From: Paludibacteraceae bacterium
GTDB lineage: Bacteria; Bacteroidota; Bacteroidia; Bacteroidales; Paludibacteraceae
Reading direction: 5' to 3'
Assembly (NCBI GenBank): GCA_017960065.1
Contig: JAGCZK010000022.1
Location: 1-7,363, forward strand
DNA: 7,363 bases
Part shown: one piece after another, positions 4,976 through 7,363 of the stretch
Layout: each line of letters begins with the position of its first letter
How positions within the stretch are numbered: position 1 is the stretch's first letter
The notes under the pieces: generated by a model
The model's input: only the letters and a program-made list of their open reading frames with translations
Database searches by the model: none
What the model was told of the DNA's origin: nothing
Position numbers and translations under genes: made by a program

Positions 4976-7363
4976 ATGATTGATCAAGAGAAGATTATCA
5001 AAGTGGATATCGAGGAGGAGATGCGCACTGCGTACATCGACTATTCGATGTCTGTCATTGTTTCGCGTGCCTTGCCTGACGCGCGCGATGGTTTGAAACC
5101 GGTGCAACGCCGTGTTTTGTTCGGTATGAACGAACTGGGCAACACGTTCGACAAGCCGACCAAAAAGTCGGCCAGAATTGTCGGTGAGGTCATGGGTAAG
5201 TACCACCCCCACGGCGACTCGTCCATTTACGGTACGCTGGTGCGTTTGGCGCAGCCTTGGATGATGCGTTATCCGCTGGTTGACGGCCAGGGCAACTTCG
5301 GCTCGGTCGATGGCGACAGCCCGGCCGCCATGCGTTACACCGAGGCCCGCATGCGCAAGTTGGCCGAAGAAATGTTGGGCGACATCGAGAAGGAAACGGT
5401 TGACATGACCAAAAACTTCGATGAGACCCAAGACGAACCGACCGTATTGCCGGCCAGCATTCCCAACCTGCTGGTCAACGGTGCTTCGGGTATCGCCGTC
5501 GGCATGGCCACCAACATGGCGCCGCACAACCTGTCGGATTCGATTGACGCCATCGTCGCCTACATTGACAACCGCGAAATCGACGACGATACGCTGATTT
5601 CGACGATCAAAGCTCCGGATTTCCCGACCGGAGGCATCATCTACGGCTATTCGGGCATCCGTGACGCCTACCTGACCGGCCGGGGCCGCGTGGTCATCCG
5701 CGGACGGGTTGAAATTGAATCGGAACATGACCGCGAGCACTTGATCATCACCGAGTTGCCCTACATGGTCAACAAATCGGAACTGATCCAATACATTTCG
5801 GCATTGGTCAACGAAAAGAAAATCGAAGGCATTGCCGACATCGCCGACGAAAGTAACCGCGAGGGCATGCGTATCGTCATCACCATCAAACGCGACGCCA
5901 ATGCCAATGTGGTTCTCAACAAACTCTACAAAAACACGGCGCTGCAGTCGTCGTTCAGTATCAACAACATCGCTTTGGTCAAAGGCCGTCCGCGTTTGTT
6001 GAACCTGCGCGACATCATCTCCTGCTTTGTTGACCACCGGCACGAAGTGGTGGTGCGCCGCACACAGTTCGACCTGCGCAAGGCTGAAGAGAAGGCCCAC
6101 ATTCTCGAAGGAAAAATCATCGCCTGTGACAACATCGACGAGGTGGTGGCCATCATCAAGGCTTCGAAAACCACCCAAGACGCCATGCAGGGCTTGATGA
6201 ACCGCTTCAATCTTTCGGAAATACAGGCGACCGCCATTGTGGAAATGAAGTTGGGCGCTCTGACCGGTCTCAATATCGAGAAACTCAAGGCGGAATACAA
6301 CGAAACATTGGCCTTTATCGCCCGTTGCAAGGAAATCTTGTCGAACCTCGACCTGCGCATGCAAATCATCAAGGAAGAATTGCTCGAAATCAAGGCCAAA
6401 TACGGCGACGAGCGCCGCACCGAAATTGTGTATGCTTCTGAAGAATTCAACGCCGAAGACTTCTATGCCGACGACGAAATGATCATCACCATTTCGCACT
6501 TGGGCTATATCAAACGTACGCCGCTGAGCGAGTACAAGGCCCAAAACCGCGGTGGTGTCGGCTCGAAAGGCAGCGACAGCCGCGACGAAGACTTTATCGA
6601 ATACCTCTATCCGGCTTCGATGCACAACTACATGCTCTTCTTTACCCAGAAGGGCCGCTGCTATTGGCTGAAGGTGTACGAAATCCCCGAAGGTTCCAAG
6701 AATTCGAAGGGGCGTGCCATCCAAAACATGCTCAACATCGAATCGGACGACAAAGTCAACGCCTTTATCAAGATCAAGCAGCTGCAGGATCCCGAATTCA
6801 ACACTTCGCACTACCTGGTGTTCGCCACCAAGTTGGGTGTGGTGAAGAAGACCTTGCTGGCGGCCTACGCCCGTCCGCGTCAAAACGGTGTCAACGCCAT
6901 CACCATCCGCGAAAACGACCAAGTGATCCAAGTGCGTCTGACCGACGGCAACAACGAAATCATCATGGCCGACCGCGACGGTCGCGCCATCCGCTTCAAC
7001 GAAAGCAAGGTGCGTGAGATGGGCCGTACCGCCGCCGGTGTGCGCGGCATGACCCTGACCGGCCCCGACGATGCGGTGGTGGGTATGGTAGCCGTTTCGG
7101 CCGAGAATCCCGAAAACATCCTCGTGGTTTCGGACCAAGGTTACGGCAAGCGTTCGGAATTGGAAGAATACCGTGTCACCAACCGTGGCGGCAAGGGTGT
7201 GAAGACCATGAACATTACCGACAAGACCGGTAAACTGGTGGCCATCAAGAACGTGACGGATGCTCATGACCTGGTGATTATCAACAAGTCGGGTGTGCTC
7301 ATCCGCTTCGAAGTGGCTTCGCTTCGCGTGATGGGTCGCGCCACCCAGGGCGTGCGCCTAATC
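4976..7363 (+). CDS. gyrA: DNA gyrase subunit A (3' end outside the window)
   Basis: From ATG 4976 the frame stays open for 796 codons to the window edge. GyrA proteins usually have about 830-870 residues, so only the C-terminal tail is missing. With GyrB it forms the A2B2 gyrase that introduces negative supercoils using ATP. Visible landmarks: the N-terminal breakage-reunion domain opening with IDYSMSVIVSRALPDARDGL (21-40); the quinolone-region motif HPHGDSSIYGTLVR (77-90); the catalytic Arg120-Tyr121 in AAMRYTEAR; a coiled-coil region around 360-470; and the C-terminal beta-pinwheel with a GyrA box QNRGGVG (523-529) and a later TNRGGKG (735-741). The box and pinwheel favour GyrA over ParC. 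The residue matching E. coli Asp87 is Gly86, and Ser82 matches Ser83. No Shine-Dalgarno sequence precedes the start. The codons avoid TTA, CTA and TCA almost completely, which creates a long false antisense frame. Divergent from clpC. Confidence 0.97.
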   Translation, partial: MIDQEKIIKVDIEEEMRTAYIDYSMSVIVSRALPDARDGLKPVQRRVLFGMNELGNTFDKPTKKSARIVGEVMGKYHPHGDSSIYGTLVRLAQPWMMRYPLVDGQGNFGSVDGDSPAAMRYTEARMRKLAEEMLGDIEKETVDMTKNFDETQDEPTVLPASIPNLLVNGASGIAVGMATNMAPHNLSDSIDAIVAYIDNREIDDDTLISTIKAPDFPTGGIIYGYSGIRDAYLTGRGRVVIRGRVEIESEHDREHLIITELPYMVNKSELIQYISALVNEKKIEGIADIADESNREGMRIVITIKRDANANVVLNKLYKNTALQSSFSINNIALVKGRPRLLNLRDIISCFVDHRHEVVVRRTQFDLRKAEEKAHILEGKIIACDNIDEVVAIIKASKTTQDAMQGLMNRFNLSEIQATAIVEMKLGALTGLNIEKLKAEYNETLAFIARCKEILSNLDLRMQIIKEELLEIKAKYGDERRTEIVYASEEFNAEDFYADDEMIITISHLGYIKRTPLSEYKAQNRGGVGSKGSDSRDEDFIEYLYPASMHNYMLFFTQKGRCYWLKVYEIPEGSKNSKGRAIQNMLNIESDDKVNAFIKIKQLQDPEFNTSHYLVFATKLGVVKKTLLAAYARPRQNGVNAITIRENDQVIQVRLTDGNNEIIMADRDGRAIRFNESKVREMGRTAAGVRGMTLTGPDDAVVGMVAVSAENPENILVVSDQGYGKRSELEEYRVTNRGGKGVKTMNITDKTGKLVAIKNVTDAHDLVIINKSGVLIRFEVASLRVMGRATQGVRLI

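Noticed and set aside
4934..7267. Long antisense open frame (777 codons) opposite gyrA
   Set aside because: It is exactly in codon register with gyrA and exists because gyrA avoids TTA, CTA and TCA codons. The translation is rich in His, Val, Asp and Phe and shows no domain, while the opposite strand encodes unmistakable GyrA.
4976..7363. Possibility that the topoisomerase gene is parC
   Set aside because: The full-length beta-pinwheel with GyrA-box motifs and the overall sequence fit GyrA.

Overview
The window is 7.4 kb of ordinary chromosomal core sequence, almost certainly from the Bacteroidota, most likely Bacteroidales. Three things point there. First, the promoters look like the Bacteroidota -33/-7 type (TTTG, then TAnnTTTG), and no gene has a clear Shine-Dalgarno sequence. 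Second, GyrA carries the QNRGGVG form of the GyrA box. Third, the gene between ligA and dapA matches a small protein family I know only from this phylum. The moderately high GC content would suit an Alistipes/Rikenellaceae-like genome, but genus cannot be fixed from this stretch.

Layout from left to right. Positions 1-597 hold the 3' end of ligA (NAD-dependent DNA ligase: helix-hairpin-helix and BRCT parts). After one spacer base comes a 180-residue DUF6913-like protein of unknown function (599-1141). An 86-bp gap carries a promoter for dapA (1228-2115), which encodes the first committed enzyme of the lysine/diaminopimelate pathway. A symmetric, bidirectional terminator (2133-2167) separates dapA from clpC (4747 down to 2189, minus strand), which encodes the AAA+ unfoldase of the ClpCP protease. 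A 228-bp divergent control region (4748-4975) lies between clpC and gyrA. gyrA (DNA gyrase subunit A) starts at 4976 and runs off the right edge after 796 codons.

The genes do not form one pathway. They cover DNA replication and repair (ligA, gyrA), cell-wall and lysine precursor synthesis (dapA), protein quality control (clpC) and one unknown. ligA and the DUF6913-like gene look co-transcribed and translationally coupled. dapA has its own promoter, and clpC and gyrA are divergent.

I found no mobile element, CRISPR array, tRNA or rRNA, and no candidate for a new multi-gene system. The most interesting sequence is the clpC-gyrA intergenic region. Its two outward-facing promoters share an exact 15-bp element in inverted orientation. 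On the clpC side there is also a sigma-54-like -24/-12 motif, directly preceded by a repeated CTGACAG heptamer. Two protein-level points also merit attention: a DapA lysine-site residue pattern that predicts weak or no feedback inhibition, and a glycine at the quinolone-region position of GyrA that is Asp87 in E. coli.
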